A stretch of 51,247 nt of DNA from Betaproteobacteria bacterium HGW-Betaproteobacteria-14 (GCA_002840845.1 PHCS01000012.1:1-51247); one strand, 5' to 3'. Counted from the stretch's first letter, positions 26,394 through 36,396 are shown. Notes: generated by a model not told the origin, from the sequence alone. A program made the numbers and translations.

Positions 26394-27394
26394 CTCAGGA
26401 TATCGGGCAGTGATTTCGGCCGGCGCCAGAATTTCCACATATCAACAGCGTCCATTGTGACATCGATGGCGGCCTCGTCGCCAAGCGCCGTGAGGCGAAT
26501 GCCGGAAACGCGGCGTACCTGGAGCGCGGCGAGGAGGGGCGCGAACCAGCGCGCCTCCAGGTCAGCCAGGCCGGCACGCCATGCCGGCGCATCCAGGCTT
26601 TGCGCAGCCTCCCCCAGCCCTTCCAGCAAAGTCAGGCTCTGCGGCACGGCGTCTTCAGGCCGCGCCGGTACCGGACTGGCGGAAACATCGGCAAGTTTCG
26701 CCAGGCCCCGCGCCAGGGCGTGACCGGCATGGACGTGCGCAGCCGGGGAACGAGCGCCAGACGGCAGGAAGCCGGCCCCCCACGGCCAGAGGCTGTTCAC
26801 CGTCGGGCGCCCTTCGGCTTCGCGCGCCATATTGATCGGGTGGTTGTGCAGCAGCACCTGCGCCTCGTTGATGAAGCGCCGCCATTCGCGGGCATCGTCC
26901 CCCTGCGGCAGGAAGGGCTCGATCGTCCTGCCCGTCACGGTCGACAGGGCGCTGGTAGCGAGATGCGCGGGGCGCTTCAGGCGCAGATACCAGCGCCGCG
27001 GATGGGGGGCGATGAATTCGCCGAATTCGCCAAGCTGCGCGTTCAGCGCGGCAGCCAGTTGATCCCCCTCGGCCTGCGTCAGGCCCAGTTCCGCTGCGCC
27101 GCTGACCACCAGGGTGTCGCGCGAGAAGCGCAGGTGCACCGGGTCGGCGCAGAGCCAGGCATCCTTGCCGGGATCCAGGCCCTCCCCGAGCAGGCGCAGT
27201 GCGCCGAAGGGCGTCTCTCCGGCCAGGACGCCGAAGACGTTGCCAAGCCAGTGTTCGAAAGGCAGGGCGGGAAGGCGTTGCATGCGGCCGCGGCCAAGCA
27301 GGGTGGCCAGTGCGGGCAGTTCGAGGCCGCGCGTGATCTCGAAGAGGGAAGCCTTGGGCCAGAGCAGCCCGGGAACGACGATGTGAAGCTGCAT
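26390..27394 (-). CDS. RpfE-like / phosphoglycerate mutase-like conserved protein
   Basis: 334 residues, MQLHIVVPGLLWP at the start. It has WYLRLKRPAHLATSALSTVTG, FINEAQVLLHNHPIN and SLWPWGAGFLPS, the features of the RpfE-type family (named from Xanthomonas) often annotated as a regulatory protein or as a cofactor-independent phosphoglycerate-mutase-like protein. The biochemical role is unproven. It sits directly upstream of recJ with an ATGA overlap and diverges from lolC, a neighbourhood I recall from other betaproteobacteria. Cytoplasmic, no membrane segments. Confidence 0.78.
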   Translation of the reverse strand: MQLHIVVPGLLWPKASLFEITRGLELPALATLLGRGRMQRLPALPFEHWLGNVFGVLAGETPFGALRLLGEGLDPGKDAWLCADPVHLRFSRDTLVVSGAAELGLTQAEGDQLAAALNAQLGEFGEFIAPHPRRWYLRLKRPAHLATSALSTVTGRTIEPFLPQGDDAREWRRFINEAQVLLHNHPINMAREAEGRPTVNSLWPWGAGFLPSGARSPAAHVHAGHALARGLAKLADVSASPVPARPEDAVPQSLTLLEGLGEAAQSLDAPAWRAGLADLEARWFAPLLAALQVRRVSGIRLTALGDEAAIDVTMDAVDMWKFWRRPKSLPDILR

Positions 27395-27420
27395 GCCGAA
27401 GATGTTAACATAGCGCCCCT

Positions 27421-28662
27421 ATGCAGTATGAACTCTTCATCGGCCTGCGCTACACGCGCGCCAAGCGGCGCAACCACTTCATCTCCTTCATTTCACTGAT
27501 CTCGATGTGCGGCATCGCGCTGGGCGTGGCGGCGCTGATCGTGGTGCTCTCGGTGATGAACGGTTTCCAGAAGGAGCTGCGCACGCGCATCCTCGGCGTC
27601 GCCTCGCATGTGCAGATTTCCGGGCCGGGCGGCGAACTGGGGGCATGGCAGCAGGTGGCCGATCAGGCGGCGAAGCATCCGGAGGTGCGGGCGGCCGCGC
27701 CCTACGTCGCCGCCCAGGGCATGCTGTCCTTCGACCAGACCGTGCGCGGCGCCCTGGTGCGCGGCATCCTGCCGGACGCCGAGGAGCAGGTCGCCGAGTT
27801 CAACCAGTACATGCGCGGCGGCTCGATGCAGTTGCTCAAGCCGGGCGAGTTCGGCATCGTGCTCGGCGCCGAACTGGCGCGCGCCCTGCAGGTCTTCACC
27901 GGCGACAAGGTGACGCTGATCGCGCCGCAGGGGCTGGTGACACCAGCGGCGATCCTGCCGCGCCTGAAGCAGTTTCGGGTGGTCGGGCTGTTCGAGGCCG
28001 GCATGTACGAATACGACTCGGGCCTGGCGCTGGTGCACCTGGCTGACGCGCAGGCGCTTTACCGCATGGAGGACCGCGTCTCCGGCGTGCGCCTGAAGCT
28101 GGACGACCTCTTCGCCGCGCCGCGGGTGGCGCGCGAGCTGCTGAGTCGCGTCGACGGCGACGTGCGCATCGCCGACTGGACGCGCAGCCACGCCAATTTC
28201 TTCCGCGCCGTGCAGATCGAAAAGAACGTGATGTTCATCATCCTGCTGCTGATCGTCGCCGTGGCCGCCTTCAACATCGTGTCCACGATGGTGATGGCGG
28301 TGACCGACAAGGAATCCGACATCGCCATCCTGCGCACGCTCGGAGCGAGTCCTGGCAGCATCATGCAGGTGTTCATCGTGCAGGGCGCGCTGATCGGCGT
28401 CATCGGCCTCGCGCTGGGACTCGCCGGGGGCATCGCGCTGGCGCTCAACATCGACGTGGTGGTGCCGGCCATCGAGCGGCTGTTCAACACGCAGTTCCTC
28501 GCCAAGGAGGTGTATTACATCTCCGAACTGCCGTCCGACCTGCAATGGCGCGATGTCGGCGTGATCACCGCCGTGTCCTTCGTGCTGACTTTGCTGGCGA
28601 CGCTGTATCCGAGCTGGCGCGCTTCGCGCGTCAATCCCGCCGAGGCCCTGCGCTATGAGTGA
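27421..28662 (+). CDS. lolC: Lipoprotein-releasing ABC transporter permease LolC/LolE
   Basis: 413 residues. One N-terminal helix follows [20 protein letters not shown] ([31 protein letters not shown]). A large periplasmic domain (about 45-255) comes next, then three C-terminal helices ([21 protein letters not shown]..., [39 protein letters not shown]). The terminal [11 protein letters not shown] is the family signature. It releases outer-membrane lipoproteins from the inner membrane. Only one permease gene is present beside lolD, so it may form a homodimeric Lol exporter; a LolE paralogue outside the window cannot be excluded. Confidence 0.93.
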   Translation: MQYELFIGLRYTRAKRRNHFISFISLISMCGIALGVAALIVVLSVMNGFQKELRTRILGVASHVQISGPGGELGAWQQVADQAAKHPEVRAAAPYVAAQGMLSFDQTVRGALVRGILPDAEEQVAEFNQYMRGGSMQLLKPGEFGIVLGAELARALQVFTGDKVTLIAPQGLVTPAAILPRLKQFRVVGLFEAGMYEYDSGLALVHLADAQALYRMEDRVSGVRLKLDDLFAAPRVARELLSRVDGDVRIADWTRSHANFFRAVQIEKNVMFIILLLIVAVAAFNIVSTMVMAVTDKESDIAILRTLGASPGSIMQVFIVQGALIGVIGLALGLAGGIALALNIDVVVPAIERLFNTQFLAKEVYYISELPSDLQWRDVGVITAVSFVLTLLATLYPSWRASRVNPAEALRYE

Positions 28663-29335
28663 TGAAGCCATACTCTCCTGCAGGGGACTGCAAAAGACCT
28701 ATGTGCAGGGCAAGGTCGAGGTGCCAGTGCTGCTTGGCGTCGATCTGGATATCGCGCGCGGCGAACGGGTGTCGATCGTCGGCGCCTCGGGCTCGGGCAA
28801 GAGCACGCTGCTGCATCTCCTCGGCGGCCTGGATGCGCCGACGGGAGGCAGCGTCAGCCTGCTGGGGCGCGACCTGACCCAGGTGGGGGAAGCCGAACGT
28901 GGTCGGCTGCGCAACGAATCGCTTGGCTTCATCTACCAGTTCCACCACCTGCTGCCGGAGTTCTCGGCGCTGGAGAACGTCGCCATGCCGCTCCTGATCC
29001 GTCGCCTGCCGCGCGCCGAGGCCGAGGCGCGGGCGGCGGAGATGCTGAAGGAAGTCGGGCTGGGTCATCGGCTGGAGCACACGCCCGGCGAACTATCCGG
29101 GGGAGAGCGCCAGCGCGCCGCCGTGGCCCGGGCGCTGGTGACGCAGCCGGCCTGCGTGCTGGCCGACGAGCCGACCGGCAACCTGGATCGCCATACGGCG
29201 GAAAGCGTTTTCGACCTCATGCTGGCGCTGAACGAAACCCATCGCACCAGCTTCATCATCGTCACCCACGACCTCCATCTCGCCGCCAAGGCGCAGCGCA
29301 CGCTGCAGCTTGAGGATGGCATGTTGCGAATATAA
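28655..29335 (+). CDS. lolD: Lipoprotein-releasing ATPase LolD
   Basis: 226 residues, starting [16 protein letters not shown], overlapping lolC by 8 bases. ABC ATPase motifs: Walker [11 protein letters not shown]-loop [16 protein letters not shown], signature LSGGERQR, Walker [14 protein letters not shown]-loop IVTHD. The LolD-specific QFHHLLPEF segment next to the Q-loop supports the assignment. It powers lipoprotein detachment together with the LolC/E permease. Confidence 0.95.
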   Translation: MSDEAILSCRGLQKTYVQGKVEVPVLLGVDLDIARGERVSIVGASGSGKSTLLHLLGGLDAPTGGSVSLLGRDLTQVGEAERGRLRNESLGFIYQFHHLLPEFSALENVAMPLLIRRLPRAEAEARAAEMLKEVGLGHRLEHTPGELSGGERQRAAVARALVTQPACVLADEPTGNLDRHTAESVFDLMLALNETHRTSFIIVTHDLHLAAKAQRTLQLEDGMLRI

Positions 29336-29441
29336 GCAAATCAGCATTTGCTTGGTCGGCCTGCACCCTAAAGAACTCGCCGGGCATGCCGATAACTCTC
29401 CTGTTCCATCCCCAGAACCCGGATTGTGTCCAGGAGCCACC

Positions 29442-31469
29442 ATGCGCTTGCTATTCGCCCCCGCCGTTTCCCTCATGCAACGGCTCAGGTATCCCGCCAA
29501 GTTTGCCCTCATCGGACTGGCCGCCTTCGTCACCGTTGCCTATCTGGTCACGGTGCTTTCCATCAGCCTCGGCAAATCCATCGGGCAAAGCCGGGCCGAG
29601 CTTGAAGGCGTCGAGACCATCAAGCCGGTGCTGCGCCTCGTTCAGCTGGTGCAGCAGCATCGGGACATGGTCAGCGGCGTACTGGCCGGCAACGCAGACA
29701 TGCGCGACAGCGTGAAAAAGAAAACCGTCGAAATCGATGAGGCGATCCGCCGGACGGATTCGATACTTTCCGGGAAGAAGGTCGTAGCCCGCCAGCAGGA
29801 GGCCTGGAAGATCCTGAAGATCGAATGGGAGACGTTGGCGGCGGAGTGGCCCGATATGACCAGGCCATCGAGTTTCATCGCCCACCGCTCCGTGATCCAG
29901 ACCGCCATGCAGATCATTTCAGGCATCGGCGAGGACAGCAGCCTGATCATGGATCCGGACCTGGATTCCTACTATCTCGCCAATACGGCCTTGTTCGTCA
30001 TGCCCGATACGCTGGAGCGGCTTTCCATCATCCGGGGCGCGGGCAATGCCATGCTGACGGGGAAAAGCATAACCGACTATGAGAAGCACGAGTTCTCGAC
30101 CTGGCTCGGCGTGCTCAACAAGATGAACGAGGATCTGAACACCTCATTGAGTCGTGCCGAGAAAGCCAATCCGGAGATGAAGAAAGTTCTGGCGCAGATC
30201 GGCGGACGCTACCTGAGCGAAGCCGCCGATGTCGCCATGATCGTGCAGGGTGAAATGCTGACCGGCCGGCTGAGCACGCCAGCTGGTGATTTCTACGGCA
30301 AGGCAAGCGGCGTGATCGATGCGGCCTTCGATGAACTCGACCGTACGCTGCTGCCGACCCTCAGCCAGCTGATCGAGGCGCGCATCGTGAAACTCGATGC
30401 ACAGTTGTATCTCAGCCTGGGGTTGGCCGTGCTGATCGTGCTCCTGGTCGTCTACCTGACCGCGGGCATGTACCTGTCCATCGTCGGCAGCGTGGCGCGC
30501 CTGGCACAGGGCGCGCAGAAGATAGCCGAAGGGGACCTCACTGCGCGCGTCTCGCTTGGGACGCAGGACGAAATGGCGCACATCGGCAAAAGCTTCAATG
30601 CGATGGCGGAGGCGTTGAACGGCCTGATTGGCAAGGTACAGGCCAGCGCGGCCGATGTCTCGGCGGCGTCGGCGTCGGTCGCTGCCTCGTCCGAGCAGAT
30701 ACAAGGCGGCTCGCTAAGGCAGAGCGAAGCCGCCTCGTCCATGGCAGCCTCTGTCGAGCAGACCACAGTGGGCATCGATCAGATTGCGGAGCATGCGCGA
30801 AACGCCCATGCCGTTTCCGATGAGTCGGGCAAGCTGTCCGAGGCAGGTTGCGAAGTCGTCGGCAGAAGCGTTACCGAAATGAAGCGTATTGCCGAATCCG
30901 TCGAGCAATCCGCCCAGCTGATCGAGGAACTCGGCAGGCAGTCAGACCGGATTTCGGCCATCGTTAACGTCATCAAGGACATCGCCGACCAGACCAACCT
31001 GCTGGCGCTGAATGCGGCCATCGAGGCTGCCCGCGCCGGCGAATCCGGCCGCGGCTTCGCCGTGGTGGCGGACGAGGTGAGGAAATTGGCCGAACGCACG
31101 ACCCAGTCCACCCAGGACATCGCTTCGATGATTGCCGCGATCCAGAACGGCACGGCACAGGCGGTGAACAGCATGCACGCCGGCGTGGAGCGGGTGGCCG
31201 GCGGCGTAGAGATGGCGATGCAGGCCGGTGAGGCGATGGAACGGATCCATGCCGGCGCGCTTCACGTGGTGCGGTCGATCAGCGACATCTCGCTGGCATT
31301 GAAGGAACAAAGCGCAGCCAGTGCAGAAATCGCGGTGAACGTCGAGAAGATTGCGCAGATGGCCGAGGAAAACAATGCTGCCGTGGCGGGCACGACGAGC
31401 ACGGCGCGCGAACTCGAGCGGCTCGCCGAAGGACTGCAAGTGGAAATCCGCCGCTACAAAGTGTGCTGA
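29442..31469 (+). CDS. Methyl-accepting chemotaxis protein
   Basis: 675 residues from the ATG at 29442, with CAGGAGCC just upstream; the frame opens earlier, inside lolD, but that is not conserved-looking. TM1 lies at about 22-43, followed by a long, mostly helical periplasmic ligand domain (about 45-320). TM2 is at about 322-346 ([19 protein letters not shown]), a HAMP domain at about 347-400, and then the cytoplasmic signalling domain with the conserved hairpin tip [22 protein letters not shown] near residue 515. Signals through CheA/CheW to the flagellar motor. No NWETF-type methylation tether at the C-terminus. The ligand is unknown. Confidence 0.92.
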   Translation: MRLLFAPAVSLMQRLRYPAKFALIGLAAFVTVAYLVTVLSISLGKSIGQSRAELEGVETIKPVLRLVQLVQQHRDMVSGVLAGNADMRDSVKKKTVEIDEAIRRTDSILSGKKVVARQQEAWKILKIEWETLAAEWPDMTRPSSFIAHRSVIQTAMQIISGIGEDSSLIMDPDLDSYYLANTALFVMPDTLERLSIIRGAGNAMLTGKSITDYEKHEFSTWLGVLNKMNEDLNTSLSRAEKANPEMKKVLAQIGGRYLSEAADVAMIVQGEMLTGRLSTPAGDFYGKASGVIDAAFDELDRTLLPTLSQLIEARIVKLDAQLYLSLGLAVLIVLLVVYLTAGMYLSIVGSVARLAQGAQKIAEGDLTARVSLGTQDEMAHIGKSFNAMAEALNGLIGKVQASAADVSAASASVAASSEQIQGGSLRQSEAASSMAASVEQTTVGIDQIAEHARNAHAVSDESGKLSEAGCEVVGRSVTEMKRIAESVEQSAQLIEELGRQSDRISAIVNVIKDIADQTNLLALNAAIEAARAGESGRGFAVVADEVRKLAERTTQSTQDIASMIAAIQNGTAQAVNSMHAGVERVAGGVEMAMQAGEAMERIHAGALHVVRSISDISLALKEQSAASAEIAVNVEKIAQMAEENNAAVAGTTSTARELERLAEGLQVEIRRYKVC

Positions 31470-31478
31470 ACGCGCGAT

Positions 31479-32021
31479 TCAGCCACGGTTTGCTGTCTTG
31501 CGCCGGCGCCACGCCCGGATCAGGTAGATGCGCCAGCCCAGGCGCACCGCGAAATAGCCGAGCACGGCGAGGATGTTCGCCAGCAGCACGACCCCCACTG
31601 CCAGCGGCGCGCCCAGCCCCAGCATCCATTCCCCCATTGCGCGTGTCCATTCAAACAGGTTGACGGCGCTGTATTCGGGCGGCGCGACGAACTTGCCGCC
31701 GGCGCCGCCCAGGGCGAAGCGGCCCAGCCGGTAGGCGACGAGGTAGAGCGGCACGATGGTGAACGGGTTCGTGTAGAGCGTGGTGAACAAGGCAAGCGGC
31801 AGGTTGACGCGGAAGGCCACCGAAAAGATGGCCGCCCCCAGCATCTGGAAGGGGCCCGGAATCAGGCCGCAGTAGAGGCCGACGGCAAAGCCGCCTGCCG
31901 CCGAGCGCCGGTTCAGGTGCCACAGGCGCGGATGCAGCAGCGAGTTCTCGAAAGGCCGCAGCCAGCGGCTGCCGCGGACAGCTTCGTGGTCTGGAAGGTA
32001 TTTGCGTAAGAGTTTGCGCAT
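31479..32021 (-). CDS. DUF2062 membrane protein
   Basis: 180 residues, start MRKLLRKYLPDHEAV at 32021; the ORF extends upstream only antisense to comEC. The family signature is visible: LWHLNRRSAAGGFAVGLYCGLIPGPFQMLGAA, then LPLALFTTLYTNPFTIVPLYLVAYRLG, with a C-terminal helix near 145-170. About three membrane helices. DUF2062 proteins are found widely in proteobacteria, function not established. It diverges from comEC and converges with the chemotaxis receptor. Confidence 0.85.
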   Translation of the reverse strand: MRKLLRKYLPDHEAVRGSRWLRPFENSLLHPRLWHLNRRSAAGGFAVGLYCGLIPGPFQMLGAAIFSVAFRVNLPLALFTTLYTNPFTIVPLYLVAYRLGRFALGGAGGKFVAPPEYSAVNLFEWTRAMGEWMLGLGAPLAVGVVLLANILAVLGYFAVRLGWRIYLIRAWRRRKTANRG

Positions 32022-32096
32022 GGCGTTCGGGGCCAATTGTATCGAATCGGCTGACTGAATCCCTCTGCCAGTCCGTCCGACCTTACAATCCATCCC

Positions 32097-34448
32097 ATGC
32101 GCATGTCGATCCTCGGATTTGCTCTGGGCGTGTGGTGGCTTCAGCGGCAGGGCATGTTGCCGGAATGGCCGGCGCTTGCCGGGCTTGGCGGCGGAATCCT
32201 GGCCTGTGCCGCCCTGGTCTGGGCGGCGCGGCGGCGCTGGTCCGGCGTATCGCGGATCGCCTGCTTCCTGGGCGCGCTGCTGGCCGGTTTTGCCTGGGCC
32301 GCGGCGATGGGGCAACTCCGCCTCGCCGACCACCTGCCCGCGCAGAACGAAGGCCGCGACATCCGCGTGAGCGGCGTCGTCGCCACGCTGCCGCAAGCTT
32401 ACGAGAACGGCGTGCGCTTCGAATTCGAGGTGGAGCGCGCGGAAGCGGCGGTTCCCGAGCGGCTCTCGCTGGCCTGGTACCGCGGCTGGAGAGCCGAGGA
32501 GGGCGACGAGTGGCATGCGGCGCCCGAACTGCATGCCGGCGAGCGCTGGCAACTCACCGTGCGGCTCAAGCGCCCGCACGGCAACCTCAATCCGCATGGC
32601 TTCGACTACGAGGCCTGGCTGTTCGAGCGTGGCGTGCGCGCCACCGGCTACGTGCGCACGGCCGAGGACAATCATCGACTCGATGCCTTCGTGCCGCGCG
32701 CGGGTCTGGCCGTCGAGCGGCTGCGCGAGCGCATTCGCGAACGCTTTTTCCGATCCCTGCCCGAACACGACTACGCCGGCGTGCTGGTGGCGCTGGCGGT
32801 GGGCGATCAGCGCGCCATCGACAGCGGCCTGTGGCAGGTGTTCGCCCGCACAGGCATTTCGCATTTGATGAGCATCTCCGGGCTGCACGTCACCATGGTC
32901 GCCGGACTTGGCGCCTGGCTGATGTCGTTTTTCTGGCGGCGCCGGGCTGCGCTCATGCTGCGATTGCCCGCGCAAAAGGTCGCGGCCGCGGCCGGCTGGG
33001 CAACGGCCTTCGCCTACTGCCTGCTGGCCGGCTTCGGCGTGCCGGCGCAGCGCACGCTCTACATGCTGACGGTGGTGGCGCTCGCCCTGTGGTTGGGGCG
33101 GGCGGCTTCGGGCAGCCGGGTGCTGGCGCTGGCCCTGCTGCTGGTGCTGCTGCTCGATCCGTGGGCGGTGCTCTCGGCCGGCTTCTGGCTGTCCTTTGGC
33201 GCGGTGGCGCTGCTGTTCTATATCGCGGCGGGACGCATCGCCCCGCGCCACTGGCTGGCGGAATGGGGCCGGGCGCAATGGGCGGTGACGATCGGCCTGG
33301 TGCCGGCGCTGCTGGCGTTGTTCCAGCAGTTCTCCCTTGTCTCGCCATTGGCCAACGCTGTTGCCATCCCGGCTGTGAGTCTGCTGATCACGCCGCTGAC
33401 GCTGGTTGCGGCGCTGTTGCCATTCGACGTGCTGCTGGTGCTGGCGCATCAGCTGCTTGCCTGGCTGATGGCTTTCATCGTATGGCTGGCAGACCTGCCC
33501 CTGGCGGTATGGCAGCAGCCTGCGCCCCCGCCGTGGGCCGTATTGCTGGCGCTGCTGGGCTGCGCCTGGCTGCTGCTGCCGCGCGGTTTTCCCTCGCGTG
33601 CCATCGGCGCATTCCTGTTCCTGCCGCTGGTGCTGCTGCCGCCGCAGCGGCCGGCGCCGGGCGAACTGCGCCTGACGGTGCTCGACGTCGGCCAGGGCCT
33701 GGCGGTGCATGCACAGACGGCCGGCCACGACCTGCTCTACGACACTGGCCCGCAGTTCTCGCCGGATGCCAACAGCGGCAATCGCATCCTGCTGCCCTAC
33801 CTGCGTGCGCTGGGGGTGCAGCGCCTCGATGGCCTGATCCTGACGCACGAGGACAAGGATCATTCGGGCGGTGCGCTCTCGCTGCTCGACGGCCTGCCGG
33901 TGGACTGGACGGCAAGCTCATTGCCCCGCGAGCATCCGTTCACGGAGGCGGCTGGGCATCGTCCCTGCTTCGACGGCCAGGCCTGGGAGTGGGATGGCGT
34001 GCGCTTCGAGATGCTGCATCCTGCACCGGCCGATTACGCCAGGACAGTACGCAAGAGCAACGACATGAGCTGCGTGCTGAAGGTCACGGCAGGCGGGAAG
34101 AGCGTGCTGCTCACCGGGGACATCGAAACCGTTTCCGAGCAGGCCTTGTCGAAGCGCCATGGCGCGCGATTGCGCGCGGAGGTGCTGCTCGCGCCGCACC
34201 ACGGCAGCCGCACGTCCTCGTCGCCTGAATTCATTGGGGCGGTCGGGGCGGGCACGGTGATCTTCCCGGTCGGTTACCGCAGCCGCTTCCGCCATCCGAA
34301 TGCCGAGGTGCTGCAGCGGCATGAGGCGACGGGCGCCGAACTGCTGCGCACCGACCGCGACGGCGCCGTTACGCTCGACCTGGGCGGCGTGTCGCGGCGG
34401 CTGACTTTGGAACGCGAGGCGCGCCGCCGTTACTGGCACGGACAATGA
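32097..34448 (+). CDS. comEC: DNA internalisation protein ComEC/Rec2
   Basis: 783 residues. An N-terminal DUF4131 domain (about 1-190) is followed by the Competence membrane domain (about 215-490; GVLVALAVGDQRAIDSGLWQ, ISHLMSISGLHVTMVAG, several helices). A C-terminal metallo-beta-lactamase-like domain (about 520-783) contains LTVLDVGQGLAVHAQ, YDTGP, LTHEDKDHSGGALSLL, LLTGDIE and LLAPHHGSRTSSS. It forms the inner-membrane channel for single-stranded DNA in natural transformation. The start ATG at 32097 has a second ATG six bases later. No ribosome site is obvious. Confidence 0.94.
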   Translation: MRMSILGFALGVWWLQRQGMLPEWPALAGLGGGILACAALVWAARRRWSGVSRIACFLGALLAGFAWAAAMGQLRLADHLPAQNEGRDIRVSGVVATLPQAYENGVRFEFEVERAEAAVPERLSLAWYRGWRAEEGDEWHAAPELHAGERWQLTVRLKRPHGNLNPHGFDYEAWLFERGVRATGYVRTAEDNHRLDAFVPRAGLAVERLRERIRERFFRSLPEHDYAGVLVALAVGDQRAIDSGLWQVFARTGISHLMSISGLHVTMVAGLGAWLMSFFWRRRAALMLRLPAQKVAAAAGWATAFAYCLLAGFGVPAQRTLYMLTVVALALWLGRAASGSRVLALALLLVLLLDPWAVLSAGFWLSFGAVALLFYIAAGRIAPRHWLAEWGRAQWAVTIGLVPALLALFQQFSLVSPLANAVAIPAVSLLITPLTLVAALLPFDVLLVLAHQLLAWLMAFIVWLADLPLAVWQQPAPPPWAVLLALLGCAWLLLPRGFPSRAIGAFLFLPLVLLPPQRPAPGELRLTVLDVGQGLAVHAQTAGHDLLYDTGPQFSPDANSGNRILLPYLRALGVQRLDGLILTHEDKDHSGGALSLLDGLPVDWTASSLPREHPFTEAAGHRPCFDGQAWEWDGVRFEMLHPAPADYARTVRKSNDMSCVLKVTAGGKSVLLTGDIETVSEQALSKRHGARLRAEVLLAPHHGSRTSSSPEFIGAVGAGTVIFPVGYRSRFRHPNAEVLQRHEATGAELLRTDRDGAVTLDLGGVSRRLTLEREARRRYWHGQ

Positions 34449-34468
34449 GATCGGGCGACAATACGACC

Positions 34469-34966
34469 ATGCTCAAGAAAATTCTCCTCATGGCCGCTCT
34501 GGCGGCGGTCTTGCCTGCTGCAGCGGAAACGTTGCCGCCGGTCGAGGTCTACGTGCCCAGGCCCTGCCTGTCCTGCATCGACTGGGCCGAGCACCTGCGG
34601 CAGAACGGCTTCAAGGTGAAGGTGACGGAGAGCGACGACATGGCGGCGGTGAAGCGCCGCTTCAAAGTGCCGGCCGACGTCGTGTCGCGCATGACCGCGA
34701 AGGTGGCAGGGTATTTCATCGAAGGCCATGTGCCGGCTGAGGACATCAAGCTCCTGCTCAAGGAAAAGCCGAAGGCGCGCGGCCTGGCGGTGCCGGGCCT
34801 GCCCATGGGCGCGCCAGGCTATGAGGCCACCGGGGCCGACGCCAGCTGCGAGAGCGGCTGCACCATCCTCGACCCGAACAGCGGCGAGCGCATCCCGCGA
34901 CGGGAATTCTTCAACACCCTGCTCGTGGGGCCGAAAGGCGATACCAGCGTCTGGGCGCGGCATTGA
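34469..34966 (+). CDS. Exported DUF411-like protein with altered metal motifs
   Basis: 165 residues from the ATG at 34469, chosen because it begins a clean signal peptide (MLKKILLMAALAAVLPAAA); an ATG at 34445 overlapping the comEC stop would add eight residues. The mature part matches DUF411 (VEVYVPRPCLSCIDWAEHLRQNGFKV... YFIEGHVPAEDIKLLLKEKPKARGLAVPGLPMGAPGYE), a periplasmic family linked to copper. The usual CGCC is CLSC and the usual SCHTA is SRMTA here, so most expected ligands are missing. The C-terminal part has a new CESGC pair. Function therefore uncertain. Confidence 0.78.
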   Translation: MLKKILLMAALAAVLPAAAETLPPVEVYVPRPCLSCIDWAEHLRQNGFKVKVTESDDMAAVKRRFKVPADVVSRMTAKVAGYFIEGHVPAEDIKLLLKEKPKARGLAVPGLPMGAPGYEATGADASCESGCTILDPNSGERIPRREFFNTLLVGPKGDTSVWARH

Positions 34967-34983
34967 CCTGGTTCGCAGCGGGC

Positions 34984-35044
34984 TGTAGGTCGGCCTTCAG
35001 GCCGACTTCGGCGGCCGTTCTGTCGGCCTGAAGGCCGACCTACA
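34984..35044. repeat. REP-like palindromic element, copy 2
   Basis: Outer inverted arms TGTAGGTCGGCCTTCAGG and CCTGAAGGCCGACCTACA are perfect reverse complements around a 25-base spacer. It sits between the DUF411-like gene and the convergent flavoprotein gene, where it may also act as a bidirectional transcript-end hairpin. Related copies: 20158-20214 and 44428-44479. Confidence 0.88.
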
Positions 35045-35052
35045 GGACGTAT

Positions 35053-36345
35053 TCAAGGCTTGTAGGTCAGCATCTCCCCGAACATCCCCTTCGCCCAAGC
35101 GACGTCCTCGCCGCGCGGGTTGGGGTCATGGTGCTGATTCGTGCCCTGCACGATGAGGCCGTCGCCGCGCAAGCGGTAATGCGTGTCGATGCGCGTCAAT
35201 TCCGCCGGCTCGAGCTTGCTGTAGATGAAGCAGCTGCTCTCTGGAAGCAGCGTCTCCGGCGCCTTGTCCCTGGAGCGCGCGGCGATTTCGTGCGCGGCAA
35301 TGGCGCCGAGGCGGCTCGCCAGATGGCCGCTCTTCGGATAATGGCCGAACAGCAGTGAAGCGCGGTCGATCAGGTCGCCGACGAGGAACACGCGCTCGTC
35401 TCCCTGTACGTGCAGATGCAGGGGGTCCTGTGCCGCCCAGCCGCTCGGCCTGCCCTCGGCGTCGCGGCCGATCAGCCCGGCCTGCCAGGCGAGGTCGCCG
35501 GCCTGCTGCGGCGGCATGAGGATGGCGTCGTCGAAGCGCAGGTCGTCGAACTCGGTGGAAATGGTTTTGCCGAAGGGATCGAGCGCCTTGACCTTCGCGT
35601 GCGAGTAATGCGCGATCTGGTCCTTGTAGTCGTCCTCGAAGGCCTCGGCGAAGCGCTGCGGCAGGGTGCCCGGGTCGAGCACATGCAGGCGGGCGCGCAA
35701 ACCGCGTCGCTTGATCATGCGGCCGATCACCAGGGCACGCTCGTAGGGCGCCGGCTGGCAGCGGTAGGGCGGCGGCGGGAGGGTCATGACCAGGTCGCCG
35801 CCGTTGAAGGCGTCCAGCTTTGCCTTCAGCGCCGCCAACTCCCCGCCCGGGGTCCAGGCGCAGAAAAAGCGCTCGCGCACCTGGGCGATGGCGCGGGCAT
35901 CGTCGCCGAGCCAGGCGGCGTAATCGTGGCGGATGCCCGCCGCCAGCACCAGCCAGTCGTAATCCACCGAGCCGCCCGCGGTGTGGATGCGGCGGCGCTC
36001 GCGGTCGATGGCGGAAACCTCCGCCCGGATGAAGGTGTAGCCGTAGGCCTTCGCGGCGGCGGCGAAATCGTGCGTGAGCAAGGCGCCGTCGATGCGCCCG
36101 TCCAGCCACTGGTTGGACAAGGGCAGGGAGATGAAGGCGGCGTTCTTCTCGATCAGCACCACCTCGAGTTCCGGCGCCAGATCGCGCAGGCGGCGCGCCG
36201 CCGACAGCCCGCCCCAGCCGCCGCCGATCACGACGACGCGGCGGCCATTCGCGGCAGGCAGCAGGGCGGGCGATTGTTGCGCGAACAGCGGGGTGGCGCA
36301 GGCGGCGAGCGAGGCAGCAAGGAAGTCGCGGCGGGAAAACGGCAT
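35053..36345 (-). CDS. FccB-like FAD oxidoreductase with Tat signal
   Basis: 430 residues, start MPFSRRDFLAASLAACATPLFA at 36345: a twin-arginine signal (SRRDFLA). The frame continues upstream only antisense to the hydrolase gene. The FAD site is VVVIGGGWGGLSAARRL (about 38-54). LPPPPYRCQPAPYERALVIG and ILMPPQQAGDLAWQAGL match the flavoprotein subunit of flavocytochrome c sulfide dehydrogenase, as does FGHYPKSGHLASRLGAIAA. The first redox cysteine of the family (TCYLSN in FccB) is replaced: FISLPLSN. No cytochrome subunit gene is adjacent. Likely a periplasmic flavoprotein of unknown substrate. Confidence 0.82.
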   Translation of the reverse strand: MPFSRRDFLAASLAACATPLFAQQSPALLPAANGRRVVVIGGGWGGLSAARRLRDLAPELEVVLIEKNAAFISLPLSNQWLDGRIDGALLTHDFAAAAKAYGYTFIRAEVSAIDRERRRIHTAGGSVDYDWLVLAAGIRHDYAAWLGDDARAIAQVRERFFCAWTPGGELAALKAKLDAFNGGDLVMTLPPPPYRCQPAPYERALVIGRMIKRRGLRARLHVLDPGTLPQRFAEAFEDDYKDQIAHYSHAKVKALDPFGKTISTEFDDLRFDDAILMPPQQAGDLAWQAGLIGRDAEGRPSGWAAQDPLHLHVQGDERVFLVGDLIDRASLLFGHYPKSGHLASRLGAIAAHEIAARSRDKAPETLLPESSCFIYSKLEPAELTRIDTHYRLRGDGLIVQGTNQHHDPNPRGEDVAWAKGMFGEMLTYKP

Positions 36346-36396
36346 GAATTCGAGTTTAGCAGCATGACTGCTAAACTTCGCTGAAAGGAGAACCGA

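Noticed and set aside
32084-32097. TACAAT close to the comEC start, possible leaderless transcript
   Set aside because: No matching -35 box could be found at 16-18 bases, so the hexamer alone is too weak.
31479-33863. 794-codon minus-strand frame covering the DUF2062 gene and part of comEC
   Set aside because: Only the last 180 codons (start 32021) match a family; the rest is antisense to comEC and is Gln/Arg/His-rich.
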